A stretch of 64,000 nt of DNA, from assembly GCA_033032865.1 (NCBI GenBank), contig JAWHQI010000505.1, positions 119,501-183,500 of the forward strand, in the 5' to 3' direction. A program made the position numbers and the translations under genes. The notes under the pieces are model-generated. The model searched no databases. It was not told where the DNA came from and saw nothing but the letters and a program-made list of their open reading frames with translations. Shown piece after piece: positions 56,440 through 64,000 of the stretch; the first letter of the stretch is position 1, and every line of letters begins with the position of its first letter. This stretch comes from Dactylorhiza incarnata. Lineage: Eukaryota; Streptophyta; Magnoliopsida; Asparagales; Orchidaceae.

Positions 56440-57478
56440 CAGCAGTTATGATGACATCATTACCTGAGTAAGGCTGCGCTGAAGAAAGCTTCGACTCGTC
56501 CCAGGTGAGGTGATGACCACACCCCGAGTCCACGATCCAGTCCTCCTGATAGTTGATAGGAGCCGCAACTCCAACAGAAGCCGAGAAGGCTCCTCCCCAT
56601 CCTCCATCATTTTGCCTGGCCTCAGCTTCCTCCTTCCCTGCAACAGCATGCCCTGGCTGAAGATTCACCCGGCAATCCTTCCTGATGTGACCAAGCTTTC
56701 CGCATCTAAAGCATTTGGGTCCTTCTCCCTTCTTCTTCCCTTCAGCCTTGGGAGCATAGCCCCTCTCCTGCTGTCCAGAAGTTGAAGGCTCATTGCCTCC
56801 AACGGTCTTCTTCTTCTTATCCAATTTCTTCTTCTTCCCTGTGAAGAGCACCTCACCTTCTCCCCCAGATACTGACACCCCCGCCATCTGCCTTGCCAGA
56901 CTCTCCTACGACGCAAGCAGATTCTCCAGCTCCAGCAGAGACGACTGATTTGCCCAACCCTGCACCGATGTCACAAAGGCAACATACTCCTTCCACAAGC
57001 CGCGGATGATGTGCCTCTTCAGCTTCGCCTCAGAAATTGGCTCATCAGGATCCAGTGCTGAAATCTCAGCGCACAGGTTCTTCATCTTCAGGAAGAATGT
57101 AGAGATAGAAAGATCTCCGTGAGCCGACCTAGCCAGCTCATTTTACAGGAACTGTAGCCTCGCTACATTCTTCTTATTAAACAACCCATCCAAGGCTCTC
57201 CAGATCTCGGCAGCTGATCCACACCCTAAGATGTGATCGAATAGGTCAAGTGATATTGCCATTTTTAGAGTGAACTCTGCTTTTGCATTAATCCTCCTCA
57301 AATTCCTCACCATATGACCATTATCCCCAACTTGGACAACTTCCTCCATACTATCTCCTCCAACAACCTCCCAGAGGTCCTCGCCCAGAAGATAACTCTG
57401 CATGCACGACTTCCACTTCTTAAAGTTAGTCGACGTGAGCATCTCAATTCCAAGACCTCGTGCAAAACCTGCTTCCAT
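56440..57478 (-). pseudogene. Copia-E gag and start of protease
   Basis: Start Met at 57478 (MEAGFARGLGIEM). UBN2-type capsid (NFKKWKSCMQSYLLGEDLW, AAEIWRALDGLFNKKNVARL) with stops at about 57143 and 56909. A Lys/Gly-rich linker and a perfect knuckle CFRCGKLGHIRKDC (near 56670-56715) follow, then the protease start (DWIVDSGCGHHLT, active site DSG). The frame is cut at 56439 by the gag-only element and resumes at 51350. Confidence 0.9.
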
Positions 57479-57566
57479 GGCTCTACCACTAGTTCCTTCT
57501 TCACAAAGGCGATGGCAACTTTAAGTTGTTCACTGATCTATCCACTCCAACCTAGCTCTGATACCA

Positions 57567-58885
57567 TGTGAAATTTTCCGAAGATCTAGGAGTGAGCAGG
57601 AATCGTACAACTTAAAGTTACAGCCAACAACCAGAAGCACATGAAGCAAGGCAATCTTTAATTGATAATAGCATAAATCTTCATTACAGAGCGAGGTATA
57701 CATGGCGAGACATGATTTCGCCAGTACACACAACCAAAAAGAAAATACAGTGCTGAAGAAAGATAACAGGCGGTCTGAACACTGAGACCGCCTGACCGCG
57801 CGACCTGGGTGTTCGCGCGACTAGAAAAGGAGACCGCGCGAACAGATGCCGGCGACTTGAACAACACCAACTGAACCTCCGCGACCTTCCGAACTCCACT
57901 GATTCTCCCGAACTCCAGCAACCCGCACTGCAAGCCGCAAGACCGCCCGAACACCTTAGAAGAAGAGATGACCGCTGTTGTCCGCACAATCCGCAGAAGC
58001 TGCACAAGGAAAGTTCAATCAGCTAACCGCCCGGTCACAAAAACGAGACCGCAAGAAATAGGCGCGAGCTCAGCTTATACTTGGTGCGATAATTATGCTG
58101 CAACAATGACTCATATTTATAGGCGTGAGACCAGATACAGTCACCACCCTATGAGATAGAGTCACCGTCTTGACCGCGCGACCAAGACCGGTCAACCCGT
58201 GCAGTCAGAAGATCGCTCTGCGCCGTGAGCTCGCCGACTTCAAACTAGACCGGAGATCGCCACTCCTCCAAGAAGTCGCGCAACCATGACAACTCGCACG
58301 GTCATGACGCCCACCACCTATGTTCGCAACACGAGACCTCCTCCAGAGACCGCGAACACAGCCAAGTCGACCAAGGCAAGAACTCGCCAAGTCGACCAAC
58401 ACCAGTGTCCGCATACACCAGCAGATCACCAAGGGACCAGCTTATGCGAACACAAAAGAATAGACCGCGCGACTAAGAAGACCTTAGTCGGCGCGCACCA
58501 CAAGAACCCGGACAGCCACCAGACCGGACGGCCACTTCCAGAACAACTCTGTGTGGTTAACAACTTAACCCGCACAGTTCAGAAATAACTCGCCACGCAG
58601 TCTCACAGACCAGACCGCGCGGCCTCACCTTACTGAAATCAGCTCGCCACGCGGTCACACAGACCAGACCGCGCGGCCTCACCATACTGAAATCAGCTCG
58701 CCACATGGTCACACAGACCAGACCGCGCGGCCTCACCTCGGAAACCTTGGATAGAAGGAACGGTGGTCAGGCCGATAAGCTGCGGCTAGACCAGACCGCA
58801 GAAGGAGACCGCAAGACCATGCGGTTAGACCAGACCGCGCGGTCATCTTCCAGACCGCCAACTTCACACTTCAACATTTTCAACA
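57567..58885 (-). repeat. 5' LTR of Copia-E
   Basis: 1319 bp, with the same ends and the same GACCGCGCGG arrays as the 3' LTR; minus TATA box at 58113-58122. It differs by a short insertion containing ccagcttatgcgaac (about 58437-58452) and a handful of transitions. Confidence 0.95.
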
Positions 58886-59650
58886 GGACCCACTGCAATA
58901 CAGAGTCTAGGAGGGAAGCATTACACTTTAGTTATTGTAGATGACTTCTCAAGATTCACTTGGGTGTTCTTTCTTAGGAACAAGTCTGACACATTCAGTG
59001 TTCTGACAGACTTTCTCAGGTCCATCAAGATTGAGTACTCTACTCTAGTTGCATTGATCAGAAGTGATCATGGCACTGAGTTTGAATCTCTTCTGAGGAG
59101 AGAATTCTGTGGAAAAGAAGGGATCAGGCAATGTTTCTCTGCTCCTAGAACTCCTCAACAAAATGGTGTAGCTGAAAGGAAAAATAGAACATTAATTGAA
59201 TCAGCAACTACATTGCTTATTGATGCTCACTTGCCACACTCTTTTTGGGCAGAGGCAGTGAACACAGCAAATTATGTGTTGAACAGAAGTCTGATACATA
59301 AACTTAAGGGTAAAACACCATATGAATTACTTAAGAATAAAAAGCCTAAGGTTAACTATTGTAAGATTTTTGGCTGTAAATGCTATGTGCATAAAAATGA
59401 TAAGAAATATCTAAGGAAATTTGAAGCAAAGTCTGCTGAAGGTATATTCCTTGGATACTCTCTTTCTATTAAAGCATATAGAGTTTACAACAAATCAACT
59501 CTTAAGATAGAAGAGTCCATGCATGTATCTTTTGATGAAACTAATATGTTAAATGAGGAGAGGAACACCACCTCTACCAGAGACATTTTGCAGGTACAAT
59601 GGCAATCCCTCTTCCAAAATTGCATCCTTCCCTTCCTCCTCATCCTATGT
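58886..59650 (+). pseudogene. Copia-D integrase core (after Copia-E)
   Basis: The frame resumes with YTLVIVDDFSRFTWVFF and continues to SDHGTEFE, SAPRTPQQNGVAERKNRTL and HLPHSFWAEAVNTANYVLN, the Copia integrase core, then CKIFGCKCYVHKNDKKYL and FLGYS. The expected catalytic Asp of the LRSDNGxEF motif is present as D of SDHGTEFE (the Asn is His). The frame is open for 232 codons from 58964. Coding then ends near 59590 and no reverse transcriptase follows. Together with 46200-47000 it was one pol gene before Copia-E inserted. Confidence 0.9.
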
Positions 59651-60022
59651 CCCTTCTTCTAAGGGCCTAGCTTCAGGTCTCCCTGAAACTAGGCAGGGGA
59701 AGATGCTTTATGAAGAAGCTCCATATGATGCAGTTTCAGATGCAGTTTTTGCTCCAGTTAATGCAGATACAAATATGGTTGTTGATATAGAAAAAGCTCC
59801 ATTTCCAGCAGTTTGCCAAAGTTCCAAGATTATTCCAAAGCTATAATTCCTTATACAGCTCTAGTAGATTCTGCTTTGCTAAAGAAGATTATCAAAAGCA
59901 TTCCAGTTTCAGTTCAAGTTCCAGCTCCAGTTCAAATTGCAGTTGCAGCAGCAGAAGAAGTTGGATTGATAAATTCTCCTAAACTCAGAGTTCTATATAT
60001 TTTATCTGCTGAAATGATTTAA
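59651..60022 (+). pseudogene. Remnant of Copia-D 3' ORF
   Basis: Ala/Val/Pro-rich frames (APYDAVSDAVFAPVNAD, then SVQVPAPVQIAVAAAEE) that end at the stop at 60020. The position just before the polypurine tract corresponds to the extra ORF of Sirevirus-type elements. Frame changes near 59830 show decay. No known domain is recognised. Confidence 0.4.
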
Positions 60023-60109
60023 AATTCTGTCAGATATATATGCTCTGTGTTTTGTTATTTGTTTGTTTTAATTTTGTCAAATAGTGTCCTAACCCAAATA
60101 GGGGGAGAT

Positions 60110-61561
60110 TGTTGGAACAACCCTATTACTGATTTGGGCTAGGATCACTATCTGTGACTATATAGGACTCAAGTTGACCCCATTGTATAGTCTAAGGGTC
60201 AAGGTCTAAGTGTGTCTGACTAGCTAGAACTTTGGAAAAATTCCAAGTTTCTGTGTTCGGCGAACTTCAATCTGTGTTCGATGAAATTCGTTCTGCGTTC
60301 GACGAACGTCATGCTTCAGTTCGACGAACTTGCTCTTCAGCTCGACGATTTCAGTCTTCCAGCCAGCTCTACAGATTTTGTCTTCAGTTCGACGAACTCT
60401 AGTTTGAGATCGACGAACTCCTCTCTGCATTCGCCGAATGTCATGCTTCAGTTCGACAATCTTGCCTCCCAGCTCGACGAATTCAATACTCAAGCCAGTT
60501 TAGCAGATTTCATCTCAGTTCGATGAACTCCAGATTCAGTTCGACGAACTCAGCCTTCAGTTTGACGAACTCAACTCTCAGCTCGACGAACTCAGCTCTC
60601 AGCTCGACAAATTTCTTCTCCAGCTTAACAAATTTCTGAAGGATCAATTATCTATTTTCTCTGAACTCAGATCGACTATTCAGCAACGGATCTATTCAAT
60701 AATTTGGACTTATTCACTTATCAGATAAGTCAAGATTTGATCTTTCCTTTTATTATTCCTTTTCATTCTCTTCTCTCGAGAAAGTAGCCGTTGACACATA
60801 TTGGAAAAGGATACTCTTATGGAAAAGGAAAAGGAATTAAAGTTTATTGCTGAATCAGATTGCAGTTCCAAGAAATATCTTTTCAGAATATTACATTCTT
60901 TATCCAGAAGATTTGAATTTCAAATCAGTGATATATTGTCTAAGGAAAAGAAAGATCAGTAAGAAGATAGTGAAATAAATAATAGAGAAGTATCAGTCGA
61001 GAGAGAAATACAAAATGTCAAAAAGAATTACAGAGTTCATCTTCTACAGCAGCATCTCATTCTCTGAGAACATCAACATTCTTCTCTCAGTTTTCAGCTG
61101 CTGGTTCTAATCTTCAAAGAGCAACAATAATCTAAGGAACTCTTTGTCTCTCAGATTCATCTGCTATCAAGGAAGATATTCTACATCCAAGAGAAAGCTC
61201 CATCCATCCAACTGTCAAGAATTTCTATCAGACAGGGGGAGCTTTACAACACAACAATCCACTGGTCTTCTCTCAGCTTGTTGACAGAGAAGAATTTCAT
61301 AAACCTTTTTGTTTACCCTTTTTATCCCATCTTGTGCAGGGTTCTAACTCCCTTCTAAAGTTAACCCTTTGGTGGCAGGGCACCTGATCAAAAACTTGTG
61401 ATTGGTTTGAGCACCTGATCAAAAGCTCAGTGGTGTTTGGGCACCTGATCAAAAATCCCAGTGGTGATAGGGCACCTGATCAAAAACCTAGTGGATTCCT
61501 ACCAAGGGTGGTAGAAGAGTAGATGTACCCAGTTTGATTGGGGAACTACTATAGATCCTTG
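60110..61561 (+). repeat. 3' LTR of Copia-D, truncated by Copia-F
   Basis: Matches the first ~1.5 kb of the 5' LTR, with fewer TTCGACGAACT units (about 70 bp missing relative to 43555-43625). Ends abruptly at 61561 inside the region corresponding to about 44653, where Copia-F starts. The five bases ccttg (61557-61561) are the expected target duplication of Copia-F. Confidence 0.9.
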
Positions 61562-62610
61562 TGTTGGAACATGGTCTTCCGCATCTCCTAGGTTTGAAAA
61601 TAACAAATCCTATGTGTGTATTTAATCTTGTGTGATCTAAGTGTGCAGGTTAACTGGTCAAAATGACTCAAGGTTTACATATGGAGGTTGCCCCCGAAAT
61701 TGAGCCATCAACTCCAAACTGATCACTAGCGCAGGCGATAGTGGATAGCGCCGGCGTTAGCTCGTTGCACAGAAGGCATGCTGGAATTGTTGCCTCAGAT
61801 TGGAGATTCTGGCGCGTACAATGTTTCTTAATCCGGGCTAGCGCCGGCGGTAGCGCTAGCGCCGGCGGTAGCGTGAAGGCTATAAATTGGACCCCTTGCC
61901 TTCGTATTCTTCATCCTCTTTAGATCCCAAAACTCCAGAGCCTCGTGCCACATCAGAGAGAGGAAGTTGTAGAGAGATACTCCCACAAATCTGAAAAGCT
62001 GAAGGAGATCCGTGGAGAAGATTTCAACACGCGTCATCATCTTGACGAAAGACCGCATCGACTACGATCATACTCTGCGGGCCTTCGTCCACTTCTCCAG
62101 GAGATCCACATAGGGAGTTTTTATATTATTGTTTGTCTTTTTATTTCATTTCTTATTCTTGTAAACGGTTCGTTAATTCGCCTCGTGTTGGCGACTAGGT
62201 CTGGGTTAGACTTAGGGGGTAATTCGCCTCGTGTTGGCGACTAGGTCTAGGGAGTAGATCTAGGGGGTGCTCGAGGCCTTTCTGGGCATAGATTGGCTAG
62301 AGCGGCTTGAGGCCGTATCTGGGGAGAGATCGGCTAAAGCCAACCGGTTCGTGGGGATACGAGTCGGTATAGAAAACGAAAAAGGATTTTAATATATTCG
62401 CCTCCGGATCTCTAGCGTCATAAGAGATCAAGTTTTGTAAAACTTATTCAATATTAATAAAAGCATGTCTCTTCATTTTGTTTTACATAACTTCTAATTG
62501 TGTTAAACATTTTAATATTGCATTACATCAAAGTTTTCTAAATATAATCTTAAGTTTTTGAAAACACTTATTCACCCCCCCCCCCTCTAAGGGCGCCTAC
62601 CGATCCAACA
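61562..62610 (+). repeat. 5' LTR of Copia-F
   Basis: 1049 bp, TGTTGGAACATGG ... CCGATCCAACA. TATA box ctataaatt at 61880-61888. Directly upstream (61728-61873) the words TAGCGCCGGCGG and GCTAGCGCCGGCG recur four or five times. Downstream is a duplicated ttcgcctcgtgttggcga block (62175 and 62222). A run of 11 C lies at 62575-62585. Confidence 0.88.
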
Positions 62611-62658
62611 AGTGGTATCAGAGGTAGGTTATTCCAATCGGCTTAACAACCGGGAATA

Positions 62659-64000
62659 ATGGCGTCTCATGATCTCGCTTCTTTTAGTGGGGGAAATTTT
62701 TGTGAAGAAGAAAAATCACCTAAACCACCTTTATTCGAAGGGAAAAATTATAAAGGGTGGAAATTATTAATGGAAAAATTTATTAAAAGCTTAGATATCA
62801 ATGCGTGGGATTTAGCAATAGTTAGACCAGCGGACGAATCAAATAAACAAGAGCGTCACCTACATGCAAAAGCTATGCATTATATTTTTTGTGCTTTATC
62901 TCAAGATGTTTTCAAATTAATATATTGTTTTTCTAGTGCATACAAAGTATGGCATTTTCTTGAAGAAACTTATGATTCTCCTCCTGCAGGTATGGAACAA
63001 TCACAAGAACCGGAGAATATGCAAGCGTGCACTAGTCTTAAAGAAAGCTTCTTTCATGACGAATCAATGGAGCACACATTGAATAAAAAAGAAGAAGAAG
63101 TGCTGTCTTCAGAAGAGGAGTTGCAAAAAGATGTAATATGTTCAAATCGTGCCTCTCCCGATAGCAATGTGAAGAAATCTAATCCCATCTTTTGTACTTC
63201 TATCTCTTCATTACAATTGCTACAAAATACTAAGCACAAAATAAAGAAATTAAAAAGGACTAATAAACTCTTGCGCTTAGAAAATAAAAATTTAAAAGCA
63301 AAATTTAATTCTAATGAAAACATAACACCTTGCAAAGATCTTAATAATTTAAATGAAAAATACAAGGAACTTGAAAAGGATCTTATTTTTATAAAAGAAC
63401 AAAATGAAAAATTATGTTTAGAAAATTCTTCTTTGAAAAATGATTGTGCTAAGTGTAAAGACTATAAAATTGAAATTAAAGAGATGGACGAAACATTTGA
63501 TGAATATAGGGATGAATACGAAAAACATATTGAATCAATTGCTACCACTCTTAAAAATAGCACAATCGCTTATAATAAAGCTAGACATAATTTAAAAACT
63601 AAGAATGATGAATTAGAAACTAAAATTATCTTGCTTAAGAAAATCTTAAAGAAAAATTCTCAAACAAATTCCAAAAGCAAGTTAAATATGAATTTTCATA
63701 ATGTGTCTAAACCCAACAAAGGAAATAAAAATTATCAAATGCTTAAAAATGAAATTCCAAATCATCATCATTCACAAAATAACCACTCTCCCAACATAAA
63801 CTTAAAAATAAACAAATTTCCTATAAAAAATGTTTTGCAAAATTATCATGGAAATTTGACAAATAAGAATAATATTAAACCAATATTTGAATGGAGACCA
63901 AAAATAAAAAATGAAACCTTAAATACATGGATCCATTCATCTCTATTTAAACCAAACAATAAACAACAAAAGATGGTAAATGAACTTTCAAAACATTATC
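62659..64000 (+). CDS. Copia-F gag, open to window end (447 codons so far)
   Basis: Start ATG at 62659 (MASHDLASFSGGNF), 36 bp after the PBS, with no stop codon up to 64000. Residues about 20-105 match the N-terminal half of the UBN2 capsid (FEGKNYKGWKLLMEKFIK, AYKVWHFLEETYD). The usual second half of the capsid and the knuckle are not there; the sequence passes to an acidic region and then a long Lys/Asn-rich coiled coil (about residues 190-340). An Asn/Lys/His-rich, poorly ordered region follows. Codon use is strongly A/T-biased. No C-X2-C-X4-H-X4-C knuckle has appeared by the window end. Pol presumably follows. Confidence 0.85.
   Translation, partial: MASHDLASFSGGNFCEEEKSPKPPLFEGKNYKGWKLLMEKFIKSLDINAWDLAIVRPADESNKQERHLHAKAMHYIFCALSQDVFKLIYCFSSAYKVWHFLEETYDSPPAGMEQSQEPENMQACTSLKESFFHDESMEHTLNKKEEEVLSSEEELQKDVICSNRASPDSNVKKSNPIFCTSISSLQLLQNTKHKIKKLKRTNKLLRLENKNLKAKFNSNENITPCKDLNNLNEKYKELEKDLIFIKEQNEKLCLENSSLKNDCAKCKDYKIEIKEMDETFDEYRDEYEKHIESIATTLKNSTIAYNKARHNLKTKNDELETKIILLKKILKKNSQTNSKSKLNMNFHNVSKPNKGNKNYQMLKNEIPNHHHSQNNHSPNINLKINKFPIKNVLQNYHGNLTNKNNIKPIFEWRPKIKNETLNTWIHSSLFKPNNKQQKMVNELSKHY

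Larger units (their letters stand above)
47001..58885 (-). mobile_element. Copia-E, near-complete Ty1/Copia element, TSD ggacc
   Basis: 11,885 bp including the nested gag-only element. LTRs are 47001-48304 and 57567-58885; a perfect duplication ggacc flanks it (46996-47000 and 58886-58890). On the minus strand: 5' LTR, PBS TGGTATCAGAG (57556-57566), gag, protease, integrase, reverse transcriptase, RNase H, polypurine tract AAGGGGGAG (48305-48313), 3' LTR. The LTRs look nearly identical by eye apart from a short indel at about 58434 and scattered substitutions, so insertion was fairly recent. It is the most complete pol in the window. Confidence 0.95.
43138..61561 (+). mobile_element. Copia-D, Sirevirus-like element carrying nested insertions
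   Basis: 5' LTR 43138-44857, PBS 44860-44870, gag, protease, integrase (split by Copia-E at 47001-58885), a short 3' ORF remnant, polypurine tract (aaatagggggagat, about 60096-60109) and a 3' LTR from 60110 that is cut by Copia-F at 61562. Reverse transcriptase and RNase H are missing between 59640 and 60022. The left flank is gagcg (43133-43137); the right flank lies beyond the window. Confidence 0.9.
61562..64000 (+). mobile_element. Copia-F, 5' part of a Sirevirus-like element
   Basis: Begins at 61562 inside the Copia-D 3' LTR. LTR 61562-62610, PBS TGGTATCAGAG (62613-62623) and a gag frame open to the last base of the window. The rest is outside. The clean LTR-PBS-gag start and absence of stops suggest a young insertion. 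Confidence 0.88.

Noticed and set aside
4539..62623. tRNA genes suggested by tggtatcagag sequences
   Set aside because: These are primer-binding sites at LTR borders; no cloverleaf can be formed around them.

Overview
This is a repeat-dense stretch of a flowering-plant nuclear genome; I cannot tell which species. Almost every base that can be assigned belongs to LTR retrotransposons (Ty1/Copia of Sirevirus type and Ty3/Gypsy of Tat/Athila type), their solo LTRs, hAT DNA transposons or simple repeats. I see no convincing single-copy host gene. Plant hallmarks are the Copia primer-binding site TGGTATCAGAG, the Gypsy leader TTTGGCGCCGTC, UBN2-type gag proteins, a plant ZMYM/TTF-type hAT transposase and many solo LTRs with 5-bp target-site duplications (TSDs).

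Layout, left to right. 1-5850: minus-strand Copia-A with gag but no visible pol, split by a solo Gypsy LTR (TSD ttggg). 5851-7065: Gypsy-A gag-protease fragment. 7066-9223: 3' end of plus-strand Copia-B. 9224-19224: minus-strand Gypsy-B, holding two solo LTRs and a 46-bp minisatellite. 19225-25786: RNase H-like fragment, solo LTR, TATG microsatellites, a hAT end, purine-rich repeats and another solo LTR. 25787-35481: a non-autonomous, LARD-like Gypsy element (TSD gctgg) with a degenerate two-knuckle ORF; a 3.7-kb hAT element sits in its 3' LTR. 35558-41151: Copia-C with 185-bp LTRs.

From 41152 on there is a deep nest. Copia-C's 5' LTR was hit by Gypsy-C, Gypsy-C by Copia-D (43138-61561), Copia-D's integrase by Copia-E (47001-58885, TSD ggacc), and Copia-E by a compact gag-only element (51351-56434, TSD attat). 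Copia-D's right LTR was hit by Copia-F (61562 to the window end), whose gag frame is open to the last base.

The main cross-cutting signal is that most LTR families here, Copia and Gypsy alike, carry a family-specific CpG-rich and often palindromic short motif repeated many times, usually just upstream of the LTR TATA box. In two Sirevirus-like elements the same motif also lies inside the gag coding region. Unit numbers differ between the two LTRs of single insertions, so the arrays still turn over. Other points to check are a gag-only element with an intact gag, an unassigned two-knuckle ORF in the LARD-like element, an antisense gene-like segment next to a Gypsy 3' LTR, and the same gag region missing from two Copia families.
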